Assembly: GCF_014217805.1 (NCBI RefSeq) | Contig: NZ_CP055156.1 | Location: 5,896,585-5,960,584 of the forward strand | Direction: 5' to 3' | Length of the DNA stretch: 64,000 nucleotides | Origin: Adhaeribacter swui | GTDB taxonomy: Bacteria; Bacteroidota; Bacteroidia; Cytophagales; Hymenobacteraceae | Made by a program: the position numbers and the translations under genes | Notes under the pieces: generated by a model | Databases searched by the model: none | The model's input: only the letters and a program-made list of their open reading frames with translations | What the model was told of the DNA's origin: nothing | In this document: one piece after another, positions 28,351-38,201 of the stretch | How positions within the stretch are numbered: the first letter of the stretch is position 1 | Layout: every line of letters starts with the position of its first letter

Positions 28351-30585
28351 TTATTCTGTATCCCTCCCGTTTTTTGAAGCTTCCAGTGTTTCCTGATCTA
28401 CGTTTATATCCAGATTACTAAATGTCCGCAGCAAATTACGAACATCTTTCACCGAGCCCAAATGGTATTGCGCTACAGATCGTTGGGCACCTACCTTGAT
28501 TGTAAAACTATCGGGAGGCATTAACCGGAACATGTCTTCGTCGGTGCGGTCGTCGCCAATGGCAATCACAAAGTTGGATGGGTAAAGCTCCAGCCAACGG
28601 GTAGCCGCAATTCCTTTATTTACTTCCAGGTTTTTAATTTCCACAATTTTGTTACCCTCCATTACCTGCAAATTTATATTAGAAGCAATGTACCCCAAAT
28701 GGTTAATTAAATCGCGGGACCGTAACTCGCCCAAGCCATTAGCTACGCGCCGGTAGTGCCACACTAGAGAATAATCTTTTTCTTCGATAAAGGAACCAGC
28801 CGTTCGGTGCACGTAGGCATCCATGATGGGGCGTATTTCCCGTTTCCAACTGTTGTTCAGGGTCAAAATCATTTCCCAATTTACTTCCCGCCGTTTTAAC
28901 CAAACGCCGTGTTCGGCAATTAAATCTACGGGCAAATGGCCGAGCCATTTCTCCAGGGTTTGGCGATCGCGGCCACTTATGATAACTACCCGGTTCTGCG
29001 GATCGGCAGTTAATTGCCCCAGAACGTTAAGTAATTCTTCATCAGGCCCAGCCTGCCGCGGATCTTTGGTAAATGGCGATAACGTGCCATCGTAATCCAG
29101 AAAGATTAAGCGTGGTGATTTTTCCTGGTATTGCCGGAGCAAGTTTTCCAGGGCTTCGCCAGCCAACGGATCGGTTGTAAAAGATTGTTGTTTTATTTTA
29201 ACGTAGCTTAATCGATCCATAAATACTTTAACCCACTGGTGAATGTCATAAGTTTTAATTAAGGTCTGCATGGCGCTCATCTGGGCAATCTGCTCTTGTT
29301 CCGGTAAGGATAAGGCTTCGTAAATAGCATCGGCCATACGGTCGATGTTATTGGGGTTAATCTGAATGGCATCGGCCAGTTCCTGAGCGGCACCCGCCAT
29401 CTCGCTTAAAATTAAAACACCTTTCTGATCATACTTCGAAGCAATAAATTCTTTACTTACCAGGTTCATGCCATCGCGCATGGGAGTAACTAAGCACACA
29501 TCGGCCAGGCGGTAAAACGCCGAAATTTCGGGTAGCGGAAAAGAGCGATAGAAGTATTGAATCGGGTTCCAACTGATGGTGCGGTAAGAGCTGTTGATCC
29601 GGCCAACTAATTCGTCTATTTCTTCTTTTAAGCGTTTGTACTTTTCTACGGTATCGCGCGAAGGCACCACAATCATTACCAACGATACTTTTTCCTGAAA
29701 CTCCGGGTAGCGTTTTAAAAATAATTCAAATGCATGCAACCGGTTCGGAATACCTTTAGAATAATCCAGCCGATCAATGGACACAATAACCCGCTGTGTA
29801 CCGATGGCTTGCCTAAAATCCTGTTCCAGTTTTATAGTTTCGGGGTCAACAGCTAAAGCCGCGTACTTTTCGTAATCAATGCCCATCGGAAAAGCATCTA
29901 CCAGCACGGCGCGCTTCCCGGTATCTACCAGACCGTGTAAGTTACCATACCCTAATAACCGGTTCGCCGAACTCAGAAAATGGCGCATGTCGTCGTAGGT
30001 ATGGAAACCAATTAAATCGGCACCCAGCAAACCTTGTATAATGCGACGTCGCCAGGGCAGTAACCGGAATATCTCGAACGATGGAAAAGGGATATGCTGA
30101 AAAAAACCAATGTTAGCGCCGGGTAATTGTTCCCGAAGCAACTGAGGCAGTAAAAGCAACTGGTAATCGTGCACCCAGATGGTATCTTCCGACTGGGCAA
30201 ACTTCATTACTTCGGTACAAAACTTTCTATTTACCGCTAAATAGGCTTCCCAAAGCTGTTGTTCGTAAACCGCGTACTGACTAAAATAATGAAACAAAGG
30301 CCATAAAGTTTCGTTGCTAAAACCTTCGTAGTATTCTTTAATTTCAGTTTCGGTTAAGAATACCGGCTGCATGTTTTCTTTAAGCAGCTCGGTCCGTACG
30401 TACTCCTGGTCTTGTTCTTCCTCCAGCCACAAGCCAGGCCAGCCAATCCAAAGATTATCTCCTTGCTTGTACACCGATCCCAGGCCAGTGGCTAAGCCTC
30501 CTTCGCTGGTTTCAAAGGTAATCCCTGTGTCTTTTTTCTGTACTTTTAAGGGAAGGCGATTAGATACAATAATTGTTTTTGCCAT
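28351..30585 (-). CDS. Fused trehalose-6-phosphate synthase/phosphatase (OtsA-OtsB)
   Basis: Bifunctional cytoplasmic enzyme of 744 aa making trehalose from UDP-glucose and glucose-6-phosphate. The GT20 synthase half (1 to about 465) shows the glycine-rich loop GGLATGLGS, WVHDYQLLLLP and FFQHIPFPS. It also has the donor-binding motif DRLDYSKGIPNRL and TPMRDGMNLVSKEF. The HAD phosphatase half (about 485-725) has LIFLDYDGTLSPF with the nucleophile Asp, VVIISGRDR, EHGVWLKRR and IGDDRTDEDMF. Both active sites look intact. Fused OtsA-OtsB is common in Bacteroidota. The promoter is expected in the 446-bp gap upstream. With the adjacent GH15 gene it may form a make-and-break pair for trehalose, a stress protectant. 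Confidence 0.95.
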   Translation of the reverse strand: MAKTIIVSNRLPLKVQKKDTGITFETSEGGLATGLGSVYKQGDNLWIGWPGLWLEEEQDQEYVRTELLKENMQPVFLTETEIKEYYEGFSNETLWPLFHYFSQYAVYEQQLWEAYLAVNRKFCTEVMKFAQSEDTIWVHDYQLLLLPQLLREQLPGANIGFFQHIPFPSFEIFRLLPWRRRIIQGLLGADLIGFHTYDDMRHFLSSANRLLGYGNLHGLVDTGKRAVLVDAFPMGIDYEKYAALAVDPETIKLEQDFRQAIGTQRVIVSIDRLDYSKGIPNRLHAFELFLKRYPEFQEKVSLVMIVVPSRDTVEKYKRLKEEIDELVGRINSSYRTISWNPIQYFYRSFPLPEISAFYRLADVCLVTPMRDGMNLVSKEFIASKYDQKGVLILSEMAGAAQELADAIQINPNNIDRMADAIYEALSLPEQEQIAQMSAMQTLIKTYDIHQWVKVFMDRLSYVKIKQQSFTTDPLAGEALENLLRQYQEKSPRLIFLDYDGTLSPFTKDPRQAGPDEELLNVLGQLTADPQNRVVIISGRDRQTLEKWLGHLPVDLIAEHGVWLKRREVNWEMILTLNNSWKREIRPIMDAYVHRTAGSFIEEKDYSLVWHYRRVANGLGELRSRDLINHLGYIASNINLQVMEGNKIVEIKNLEVNKGIAATRWLELYPSNFVIAIGDDRTDEDMFRLMPPDSFTIKVGAQRSVAQYHLGSVKDVRNLLRTFSNLDINVDQETLEASKNGRDTE

Positions 30586-31031
30586 AAGATAGTTTAGCAG
30601 TTTTTGGTGGGAGCAGCGTAATTAAAACAAATAAACAAGCCAGAAAGCATGCGTACTAACTTCTTTTTTGTTTAATCTGGTGTGCACCCAAAACAGGTTA
30701 GCGCTTCGTTTCATAGCCATTATACGCAGAAATTTTAACTTAGCTTTCATTTAACCCAAACTTCCCGGTGGTAATGAGCCTTTCCGCCTATTTTAAAACA
30801 AGAAACCCCATGGCCAAAACTCTGTCCATCAGCCACCTGTATTTACCCAAAAATTTGTTGTTTTTTTAATAGAATGTACTTCCGGGTTTTCTTACTTTGT
30901 ACGCAAACTGGCACCAGTAAAACTCAGGTTACTGGTTAACGAGTGCCTTTTTTGCCGTTTTTAAATTTAAACACTTAGTTTCGCGTACTAATTTTTAAAA
31001 ATTTTGTTTCTGGCTAACAGGCCTGTCGCAA
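30586..31031. other. Intergenic, 446 bp
   Basis: Upstream of the trehalose-synthesis gene. It contains a plus-strand hairpin with a T-run (30910-30950) and an A/T palindrome (30990-31006) next to the Fpg-type gene stop codon. No ORF was seen. Confidence 0.4.
30910..30950 (+). terminator. Terminator-like hairpin on the plus strand with no upstream gene
   Basis: The arms 30910-30920 (GGCACCAGTAA) pair with TTACTG (30929-30934) and GTGCC (30943-30947), with an 8-nt bulge, followed directly by a run of seven T. There is no plus-strand gene before it, so it may end a short RNA or be a chance structure. Confidence 0.35.
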
Positions 31032-31847
31032 TTAAAGCGGCTGACAAATAGAACAGAAATAAGTAGTGCGCCCTCCAACCTTGGTAATTGTTAATGGGGT
31101 GCGATGCCGCGGACACACTTGCCTTTCCGAAGCCGTTGTTTCTACTACTTCGTCCCAACCCCGGGCATGAATTAAAAATGATTTCGGGAAAGTTTGGTAA
31201 TTGGCCTCGTGGTCAATGGCCGTGTTTAATACCCATTGGATGGCCGCGTGTAACGCCTCGTATTCTGCCAGACTTAATGAATTGGCTAACCGCGCCGGAT
31301 TAATTTTTGCCTGAAACAAAACTTCGTCAGCAATCCAATTACCAATACCGGCCAATATTTTTTGATCGAGCAACAGCGGCTTAATGGGCGCTTTCCGTTT
31401 CACGAGTTTCAGTTTTAAATCTTCCAGGGTGATATCCAAGGCATCGGGTCCTAAAGCTTTGGCTTGTTGGTATGCTTCAATGGAATCTGCTAAACCCACA
31501 CGCCCGAACTTACGTGAATCAATAAAAGCTAACCGAAACCCATTCTGGAAATAAAAAACAATGCGGGCGAACCGGGGCGTATCTTCTTCGTCGCGGTAAT
31601 AAGCCAGATCGCCGGTCATGCCAAAGTGCAGAACCAACACTTTGCCGCTACTTAAATTGATTAAAAAATGCTTGCCAATACGGTGCGTACCTACAAACTT
31701 CGTTCCTTTTAGAGCCCGTACGAAGGTATCGTAATCGGTAGTTAATTGCCGACGCGGATCCTCGGCTTTTACATCCACTACGGTTTGGCCGAGGGCAGTT
31801 TCTTCAAAATAGCGGCGATAGGTTTCTACTTCGGGAAGTTCGGGCAT
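31032..31847 (-). CDS. Fpg/Nei family DNA glycosylase
   Basis: Base-excision repair glycosylase/AP lyase of 271 aa. The N terminus MPELPEVETYRRYF supplies the catalytic Pro2 and Glu3. A conserved Lys is in IGKHFLINL (about 60), and the helix-two-turn-helix is at ILAGIGNWIADEVLFQAKINP (about 163-183). The C-terminal zinc finger is CPRH-x16-CSIC with the intercalating Arg in GGRTTYF. The first finger pair is C-x2-H rather than the usual C-x2-C, so zinc would be held by three Cys and one His. The length is normal. Whether it prefers 8-oxoguanine (MutM) or oxidised pyrimidines (Nei) is not decided, so no symbol is given. It is a monocistronic minus-strand gene. Confidence 0.92.
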   Translation of the reverse strand: MPELPEVETYRRYFEETALGQTVVDVKAEDPRRQLTTDYDTFVRALKGTKFVGTHRIGKHFLINLSSGKVLVLHFGMTGDLAYYRDEEDTPRFARIVFYFQNGFRLAFIDSRKFGRVGLADSIEAYQQAKALGPDALDITLEDLKLKLVKRKAPIKPLLLDQKILAGIGNWIADEVLFQAKINPARLANSLSLAEYEALHAAIQWVLNTAIDHEANYQTFPKSFLIHARGWDEVVETTASERQVCPRHRTPLTITKVGGRTTYFCSICQPL

Positions 31848-32254
31848 AAGCAGTTTTTTGGTAAATAACCAGCTAGCACGTGTTTGGTTTTAGCTTACCC
31901 GCAAATTGTTATAAATTAAAATACCATTCTATTTTGGTTCAGTGGCCGTTCTTATGAATTCGTTGCCGTTTTCAGGCGTTGGTGTATTTTTTCTGGCGCA
32001 AGTTTTCCAACTTGGGTCTTCGTACAAAGTAAAGTCTCTGACTTTACTCCGGCTAAAAGCCGGAACCCGTATCGGCTTACATAAGCTATTAAAAGGTACT
32101 TTAAATAGTAAAAATTTTAAAAGTAAGGTAAAGCTTATTTGATTGTGCTTCTTTGGAGCCTTGAAAAGGCTATAAAGAAAAGCCGTAAAGGATGCTATAC
32201 GCCCCTTAACGAGCAACGAACAACTAATAACGAGTAACCACTTAATTTTAGTAA
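31848..32254. other. Intergenic, 407 bp, repeat-bearing
   Basis: Between the gamma-glutamyltransferase and Fpg-type genes. It holds one copy of the dispersed palindromic element (31992-32076) and a smaller imperfect palindrome near 32149-32180. A frame of 95 codons here overlies the repeat and is not credible as a gene. Confidence 0.5.
31992..32076 (+). repeat. Dispersed palindromic element, copy 1
   Basis: 85 nt that match 40479-40562 in inverse orientation at roughly 85% identity by hand alignment. It contains two internal hairpins: GTAAAGTC-TCT-GACTTTAC, and CCGGCT followed by AGCCGG. It is intergenic in both places. Confidence 0.75.
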
Positions 32255-33970
32255 CTAATACCCAGTAGCGGTATCATCGCCGCGGGGATCGGCGCCACCT
32301 TCCAGTTTGCCATCAGGTAACACCAGAATAGCGTCTACCCGGCCAATGGCGCGGGTATCTTTTAAAGTGTGCCCCATTTTTTTAAGTTTTTTAATTTCTG
32401 TCGCGCTCAAAGCATCGTCTTCGTACCGGATTTCGTCGGGCAACCACTGCGAGTGTACTCGTTTGGCATTTACGGCTTCCTGCATGCTCATGTCGTGATC
32501 CAGCACGTTTAAGATAGTCTGAAATACCGAAGTAATAATAGTAGAACCGCCCGGTGTGCCCACGACCATGAATAATTTTCCGTCGCGCTCCAGAATGGTG
32601 GGTGTCATGGAGCTGAGCATGCGTTTACCCGGGGCAATGGCATTGGCAGAAGTTCCGACCAAACCAAACATGTTGGGCACGCCCGGCTTGGCACTAAAAT
32701 CATCCATCTCGTTATTTAATAAAAAACCGGCGCCATCTACCACCACGTGGCTGCCATAGCCCCCGTTTAAGGTAGTAGTTACCGATACCGCATTGCCGGC
32801 TTTATCAACCACCGAATAATGGGTGGTTTCTTCGTGTTCGTAGGGGGTTAAGTTGCCGGGTTTTATACTGGCACTTGGAGTAGCTTGTTTGGCATTGAAA
32901 TCTTGCATGCGCGAAGCCAGGTAAACGGTATCGAGCAAAGCTTTGGCGGGTACCTTAAAAAAATCAGGATCGCCCAGGTATTCCGAGCGGTCGGCGTATA
33001 CGCGGCGCTCGGCCTCGGTTAATAAATGCACCGACTTTACAGAGTTCCAACCATACTTCCGGAGATTATAAGGTTCTACTAAGCGTAAGAGTTGCATCAG
33101 CGCGATGCCGCCGCTGGATGGCGGGGGCATGGAAATAACGCGGTAACCTTTGTAAGAACCAAACACCGGATCGCGCCATTTGGAGTTATAATTTTGTAAA
33201 TCTTCCTGGGTAATTAAGCCTTTGCCTTGCTGCATTTCGGCTACGATTAAACGGGCCGTTTCGCCTTCGTAAAAGCCGGCCCGGCCATTATCGCGAATGC
33301 GCGCCAAGGTTTGGCCTAAATCTGTTTGTACCAGCAAATCGCCATTTTTCCAGGGATTTTGCCGGATAAACGCGCAGCTAGAATTATTAAATTTTAAAAA
33401 ATTCGCCTGATTGTTGTTTAAACCATTCGCTTCTTTTTCGGTAATGGCAAAGCCTTTGGTGGCTAAATCTACGGCTGGTTGTACCAATTTGGCCCAAGGC
33501 AACGAACCGTATTTCTGATGCGCCTGCACCATGCCATCTACCGTGCCCGGAACACCAGCCGCCAAATGTCCCTGAATACTTAAGTTGGGAACTACGTTGC
33601 CTTGCGCGTCCAGGTACATGTCGCGGTGCGCCTGGCCGGGCGCTTTTTCGCGATAATCCAGGGTATTGGTGGCGCCATCTTGCTGCCGGATCACCATAAA
33701 GCCACCCCCGCCAATATTACCGGCTGCGGGCAGTACCACCGCCAAAGCAAACTGCACCCCAATTGCGGCATCCACGGCATTGCCGCCTGCTTTTAAAATA
33801 TCGGCTCCTACCCGGCTGGCTTCGGGGTGCGCACTAACCACCATGCCGTTTTCCGCCACCGGTCCCCGGCTGATAGACTTTGGCCCGGAACAAGCTTGCA
33901 GCAAAAACAAGATGATTATCCAACCAATACTGCTTTTTTTAAATTGCCCGGAGTAAAACGCTGTTATCAT
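32255..33970 (-). CDS. ggt: Gamma-glutamyltransferase
   Basis: Periplasmic N-terminal-nucleophile hydrolase of 571 aa that cleaves gamma-glutamyl bonds of glutathione and related peptides. The N terminus is a signal with a possible lipobox (FLLQAC). The large subunit runs from [17 protein letters not shown], with GGNAVDAAI and [10 protein letters not shown]. The autocatalytic cleavage site and nucleophile Thr lie in [18 protein letters not shown] (Thr about 381). The small subunit contains [13 protein letters not shown] and the oxyanion-hole region [11 protein letters not shown]. The length is typical and all motifs are intact. It is a monocistronic gene. In Bacteroidota this enzyme feeds amino acids from extracellular gamma-glutamyl compounds. 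Confidence 0.95.
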   Translation of the reverse strand: MITAFYSGQFKKSSIGWIIILFLLQACSGPKSISRGPVAENGMVVSAHPEASRVGADILKAGGNAVDAAIGVQFALAVVLPAAGNIGGGGFMVIRQQDGATNTLDYREKAPGQAHRDMYLDAQGNVVPNLSIQGHLAAGVPGTVDGMVQAHQKYGSLPWAKLVQPAVDLATKGFAITEKEANGLNNNQANFLKFNNSSCAFIRQNPWKNGDLLVQTDLGQTLARIRDNGRAGFYEGETARLIVAEMQQGKGLITQEDLQNYNSKWRDPVFGSYKGYRVISMPPPSSGGIALMQLLRLVEPYNLRKYGWNSVKSVHLLTEAERRVYADRSEYLGDPDFFKVPAKALLDTVYLASRMQDFNAKQATPSASIKPGNLTPYEHEETTHYSVVDKAGNAVSVTTTLNGGYGSHVVVDGAGFLLNNEMDDFSAKPGVPNMFGLVGTSANAIAPGKRMLSSMTPTILERDGKLFMVVGTPGGSTIITSVFQTILNVLDHDMSMQEAVNAKRVHSQWLPDEIRYEDDALSATEIKKLKKMGHTLKDTRAIGRVDAILVLPDGKLEGGADPRGDDTATGY

Positions 33971-34052
33971 AAAATTGATGGTTTACTTTTTTTAATGAAG
34001 TAAATAGAAAGTACGCAACCTTGGCCCCGGAGTAACGCCATTTTTTTAATTT

Positions 34053-36416
34053 TTAATCGAGAAACCGCACCGTTATAAAACTATCGGTGTTGCGCCCCTG
34101 GTCGTCGAGGCACGAAATCTTGTACTTTCCTTCTTTTTTAGGGGTAAAAAATAAATTTTGGTTTACCGGTGTGGCCTGCAACAACTGATCATTAATGTAC
34201 CAGTATACTTGTTTTACTTCGTTATGAGCATTGCAGTGCAGCATTAATTTTTGTTTTTCGGCGCGTTCCATCAAATACTCCATATTGGATGCCGGCGCGG
34301 TAATAATGGGTGCAAATTCCTGAAAAATGCGCGGGCACTGCGGATTGTGGGCCGGAATTTTCTCGTAAGGGATGTGTTCGGCTTCGTAAAAAGTTAAAAT
34401 TTCCGGCGAATAGTTAGGGTACCATTTTTCCTGGTAACCGCTCTCGGGCAAACAGGTAGTACAATAAGAAAACTGCTGATTTAATGACACGTTTACCGGT
34501 TTCAAGTGCGTGCATTTAACTACCGGTGAAACACCGGGTAAATAAGCATCCAACACCCGGTTCTGGCAAAAAGTATTGGCGGGCTGTCCGGTAACCGTAC
34601 ACACACTGCGTTGGGCCAAACCTGACGGCGGCGCAAACCATTCGTTGGCGGAGTTATAATCAATGGTGTTAAAAATATCGAACAGTAAGGGCGTAGCCGT
34701 ATCGGTGCCGTTGAGTTCGGGCACGCCCTCACCCGAAAAATTACCAACCCATACGCCTACCGTATACTTTTTATTATAACCGATACTCCAGGCATCTTTG
34801 CGGCCGTACGAGGTGCCGGTTTTCCAGGCTATTTTGGGTAAATGGCCGCTATTCTGGAAATTATGCGGTAAGTCGGGGCGCTGCAGTTGCGTTAAAATCT
34901 GGTTTACCATATAAGTGGCCGCCGGCGAAACGAGTTGCTGCTGGTATTTTAACGAATCTTGTTTTTGCCACCGCAAAGGTGCGTATTTTCCGCCACTGGC
35001 AAAGGCCGCGTACAAGGCCGTTAATTCTTCGAGTTTTACGTCGCAACCACCCAGTATCACCGATAAACCTAATTGATCGCCCGTTTTTTTAATCTGCGTA
35101 AATTGTGCTTGCTTTAGTTTATTTACAAAAACCGGCACGCCTAGTTGATCCAAAATTTTTACGGCCGGAATGTTTAAAGACGTAGCCAAAGCGTATTCCA
35201 CCGTAATGTTACCGTTGTAATTGCCAAAGTAGTTTTCGGGCCGGTAACCCGCGTAATCTACGGGCACATCGCTGATTACGGTACGGGGTGTTAGTAAACC
35301 TTTATCGAAAGCCAAGGCATATAAAAGCGGCTTTAAAGTACTGCCCGGGGAGCGGTTAGCCCGGATACCATCAACTTGTCCGCCGTGTTGCTGGTCGGAG
35401 AAATCGGCGGAGCCTAAATACGCTTCCACAGCTTTAGTTTGGTTATTGATGACCAGCACCGAAGCATTCCGGATATTTTTGGCCCGCAAAGTACCCAGGT
35501 AGTTATAAGCCAGTTGCGCCACTTTATCCTGAATAACCCGGTTTAAGTTAGTTTGAATAATAGCCTGCTGCGGAAATTGTCGCCAAAGCCGGTACGCTAA
35601 ATGCGGTGCAATTTGCGGAGCCTCGCTCCGAACGGCTACCAGCGGTTCGTTGAGCGCATCCGTAATTTCTTTCGCCGGGAAAGCAGCTTCTTCGGCAAAA
35701 TACCTGAGCCACTTGTTCCGGAAACCCACAATACGGTCGTTTTTCGCGCCAATGCGTAACGAAGAAGGTTTATTGGGAATTACCGTTAACGTTACAGCCT
35801 GAGCCAAACTTAACTGGCTGGGTGCTTGCTGAAAATACAAAACCGAAGCTGCTTTTACGCCCTCAATGTTGCCGCCAAAGGGCACCAGGTTTAAGTATAA
35901 AGTTAAAATTTCGTCTTTGCTGAAGTACCACTCCAGTTGCCCGGCCCGGAATAGTTCTTTTATTTTGTTCGCTACAGTTCTTTCTTTGGGGTAAAGCAGC
36001 CGCGCCACCTGCATGGTAATTGTAGAAGCCCCCGAAGTAGTTTTGCCCGAGATCAGGTTATTCACGAAAGCCCGGCCAAGCGCCACGGGGTTCACGCCCA
36101 AGTGATAATAAAAATACCGGTCTTCTTTCAGCAGAATGGCCTTTTTGAGTAAAGGATTAATCTCGGAAGTTTGCAACTGCATGCGCCACTTATCATCCGG
36201 ACTCAAAAAAGCGTGCACCACACTGCTGTCGCTGGCCGTAATTACCGGCGAATAAGAAATTTTTACTTGGAGCGGAAATAAAAAATTTAAAAAAATGAGA
36301 GTACTAAGTAAACCTAAACCAACTCCCACACCCCACTTCCACCAACCCGCATTTTTAAGCAAATTGGTAAAGCGGGAATAATGCAAGGACTTAAAATGGG
36401 CTAAGGTTCGCCACAT
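34053..36416 (-). CDS. pbpC: Penicillin-binding protein 1C
   Basis: Bifunctional class A peptidoglycan synthase of 787 aa, anchored in the inner membrane by one helix (about residues 28-47). The GT51 transglycosylase domain shows LKEDRYFYYHLGVNP (catalytic Glu about 98) and TSGASTITMQVARLL. The transpeptidase has RSPGSTLKPLLYA (nucleophile Ser about 357) and WKTGTSYG (about 531). A C-terminal BiPBP_C domain (about 700-787) with IITAPASNMEYLM identifies the 1C type. In proteobacteria pbpC is next to an alpha-2-macroglobulin gene; here that partner lies 10 kb away (46841-52267) on the same strand. It is monocistronic. Confidence 0.94.
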   Translation of the reverse strand: MWRTLAHFKSLHYSRFTNLLKNAGWWKWGVGVGLGLLSTLIFLNFLFPLQVKISYSPVITASDSSVVHAFLSPDDKWRMQLQTSEINPLLKKAILLKEDRYFYYHLGVNPVALGRAFVNNLISGKTTSGASTITMQVARLLYPKERTVANKIKELFRAGQLEWYFSKDEILTLYLNLVPFGGNIEGVKAASVLYFQQAPSQLSLAQAVTLTVIPNKPSSLRIGAKNDRIVGFRNKWLRYFAEEAAFPAKEITDALNEPLVAVRSEAPQIAPHLAYRLWRQFPQQAIIQTNLNRVIQDKVAQLAYNYLGTLRAKNIRNASVLVINNQTKAVEAYLGSADFSDQQHGGQVDGIRANRSPGSTLKPLLYALAFDKGLLTPRTVISDVPVDYAGYRPENYFGNYNGNITVEYALATSLNIPAVKILDQLGVPVFVNKLKQAQFTQIKKTGDQLGLSVILGGCDVKLEELTALYAAFASGGKYAPLRWQKQDSLKYQQQLVSPAATYMVNQILTQLQRPDLPHNFQNSGHLPKIAWKTGTSYGRKDAWSIGYNKKYTVGVWVGNFSGEGVPELNGTDTATPLLFDIFNTIDYNSANEWFAPPSGLAQRSVCTVTGQPANTFCQNRVLDAYLPGVSPVVKCTHLKPVNVSLNQQFSYCTTCLPESGYQEKWYPNYSPEILTFYEAEHIPYEKIPAHNPQCPRIFQEFAPIITAPASNMEYLMERAEKQKLMLHCNAHNEVKQVYWYINDQLLQATPVNQNLFFTPKKEGKYKISCLDDQGRNTDSFITVRFLD

Positions 36417-36883
36417 AGGTTTGGTAAACTAAAGATTAAAACGTAGGCTATTTTAAATTATTACGGTTTTGTTTGCGGCTAATTTATATCCATTTTAAAA
36501 CTTATTCTCTGATAGTTTTACTTACTAATAGGCCATTCTTCCGTCGCTGAGTAAGCATTTCACTTTTGATTTATAATGAAGCTGAATTTTTAAATTTTTA
36601 ATTTTAGGTTTCATCCAACGGCATTCCACACTCGCGTCTAAACACCTGGTAGGCCTCTAGTCGGGAGAAGCGATTTACCATTTCTTTAAAGCAAATCAGC
36701 AACAAATCTCAACTGGCCGGAGGCCGGACGATAAGCATCACGAGCGTGGACGCTCGCGATAGTACCGATCCACTACAGAGCCCCCCTATAAAAAATTTGT
36801 AATCATTTGTAAAGTTAAAATATTCCAGATATTCATGCAGTTTGCCGGTAAATACCTATCTTCCTTTTTTACTTTGGCCAACT
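36417..36883. other. Intergenic, 467 bp, palindrome-bearing
   Basis: Divergent region between pbpC and the esterase gene. It contains an A/T palindrome (36587-36605), a CTGGCCGGAGGCCGG-type hairpin near 36712-36726, and a tight palindrome CGAGCGT-GG-ACGCTCG at 36741-36756. The last two resemble REP-like elements. No ORF was seen. Confidence 0.45.
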
Positions 36884-38179
36884 ATGAGAAAATCAGCAGT
36901 CATTTTTGTAATAGGCGTATTTAGCTTTGCAGGTTTATCTTTTACCACCCAGGCGCAGGAACCCGAAAAATTTAACTACGACGAATCGCAGGTAGGCACC
37001 TATATCCTGCCGCCCTTATTGCAAACCCCAGATGGTAAAAAAATAACATCATCTACCCAATGGAACACGCAACAACGGCCAGCGTTATTAAAATTGTTTG
37101 CCGATAATGTATACGGCCGGTTGCCGGGCAAACCCACCGGCATGCATTATAAAGTAATTTCCGAAGATAAATCAGCCCTGGGCGGTAAAGCCATTCTGAA
37201 ACAAGTTACCATCTACTTTACACCGGCCGACACCGGGGCCAGCATGGATGTTTTGCTATACCTTCCCAAACAAGCCAAAGGTCCGGTGCCGGTTTTTGCA
37301 GGTCTAAATTTTAAAGGCAACCACACCGTGCATCCTGATCCGCAAATTAAAATTACTTCGCGCTGGGTAGCCAATGATAAAAATGCCGGCATAACAGGGA
37401 ACCGGGCCAACAAACAAACGCGGGGTTTGCAAGCCAGCCGCTGGGTAGTGGAAGAAATTATCGCGCGTGGTTACGGTTTAGCCACGGCTTATTACGGCGA
37501 CCTGGAACCCGATCATCCGGAAGGGTACAAAACCGGCATCCGGACGCAGCTTAGTAAAAATTTAAAAATTCAGCCAAACGAGTGGGGAGCTATTGGAGCC
37601 TGGGCATGGGGCATGAGCCGCATGCTGGATTATCTGGAAACCGAACCCGCGGTTAACGTTAAAAAAGTAGCCTTACAAGGCCATTCGCGAATTGGCAAAG
37701 CCGCTTTATGGGCGGGAGCAAACGATACCCGTTTTGCGATGGTTATTTCTAATGAATCCGGCGAAGGGGGAGCCGCTTTAGCCCGGCGATGGTACGGTGA
37801 AACTGTAGCCCGCTTAAATGAAGCTTTTCCGCATTGGTTTAGCCCCAATTACAAGAAATTTGATAATAAGCCCAACCAAATGCCCGTAGATCAGCATCAG
37901 TTACTAGCCCTGGTGGCGCCCCGGCCCTTGTACGTGGCCAGCGCCCAGGAAGACCAATGGTCTGACCCGAAAGGAGAATTTTTAAGCGCCCAGGCCACTA
38001 ATCCTGTTTATGCTTTATTTGGCAAATCCGGGATTACTGCCGCTGAAATGCCCGGCCTGAACCAGCCGGTAGGTGAAACGGTTCGTTACCATAACCGCAG
38101 CGGCAAACACGATGTAACGCTCTACGATTGGCAGCAATACCTCGACTTTGCGGATAAACACTTCCGTCAGACGCAGTAA
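36884..38179 (+). CDS. CE15-type glucuronoyl esterase / acetylxylan-esterase-like hydrolase
   Basis: Secreted alpha/beta-hydrolase of 431 aa. I place the start at the ATG of MRKSAVIFVIG because it begins a proper signal peptide (ending TTQAQ); the frame is open 14 codons further up to a TTG at 36842. The nucleophile motif GHSRIGKAALW (Ser about 270) corresponds to the GCSRxGKGA motif of CE15 esterases. SNESGEGGAALARR follows where the acid loop lies, and the catalytic His is in RSGKHDVTLYDW (about 409). CE15 enzymes cleave the ester between xylan glucuronic acid and lignin alcohols, which suits a plant-biomass organism. The nearest glycan genes are in the GH9 locus 12 kb upstream, so a link is only suggestive. 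Confidence 0.85.
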   Translation: MRKSAVIFVIGVFSFAGLSFTTQAQEPEKFNYDESQVGTYILPPLLQTPDGKKITSSTQWNTQQRPALLKLFADNVYGRLPGKPTGMHYKVISEDKSALGGKAILKQVTIYFTPADTGASMDVLLYLPKQAKGPVPVFAGLNFKGNHTVHPDPQIKITSRWVANDKNAGITGNRANKQTRGLQASRWVVEEIIARGYGLATAYYGDLEPDHPEGYKTGIRTQLSKNLKIQPNEWGAIGAWAWGMSRMLDYLETEPAVNVKKVALQGHSRIGKAALWAGANDTRFAMVISNESGEGGAALARRWYGETVARLNEAFPHWFSPNYKKFDNKPNQMPVDQHQLLALVAPRPLYVASAQEDQWSDPKGEFLSAQATNPVYALFGKSGITAAEMPGLNQPVGETVRYHNRSGKHDVTLYDWQQYLDFADKHFRQTQ

Positions 38180-38201
38180 ACGATTTAATTAAATAGTCCC
38201 T

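Noticed and set aside
31929-32216. 95-codon minus-strand frame
   Set aside because: It overlies a dispersed repeat and palindromes and shows no coding character.
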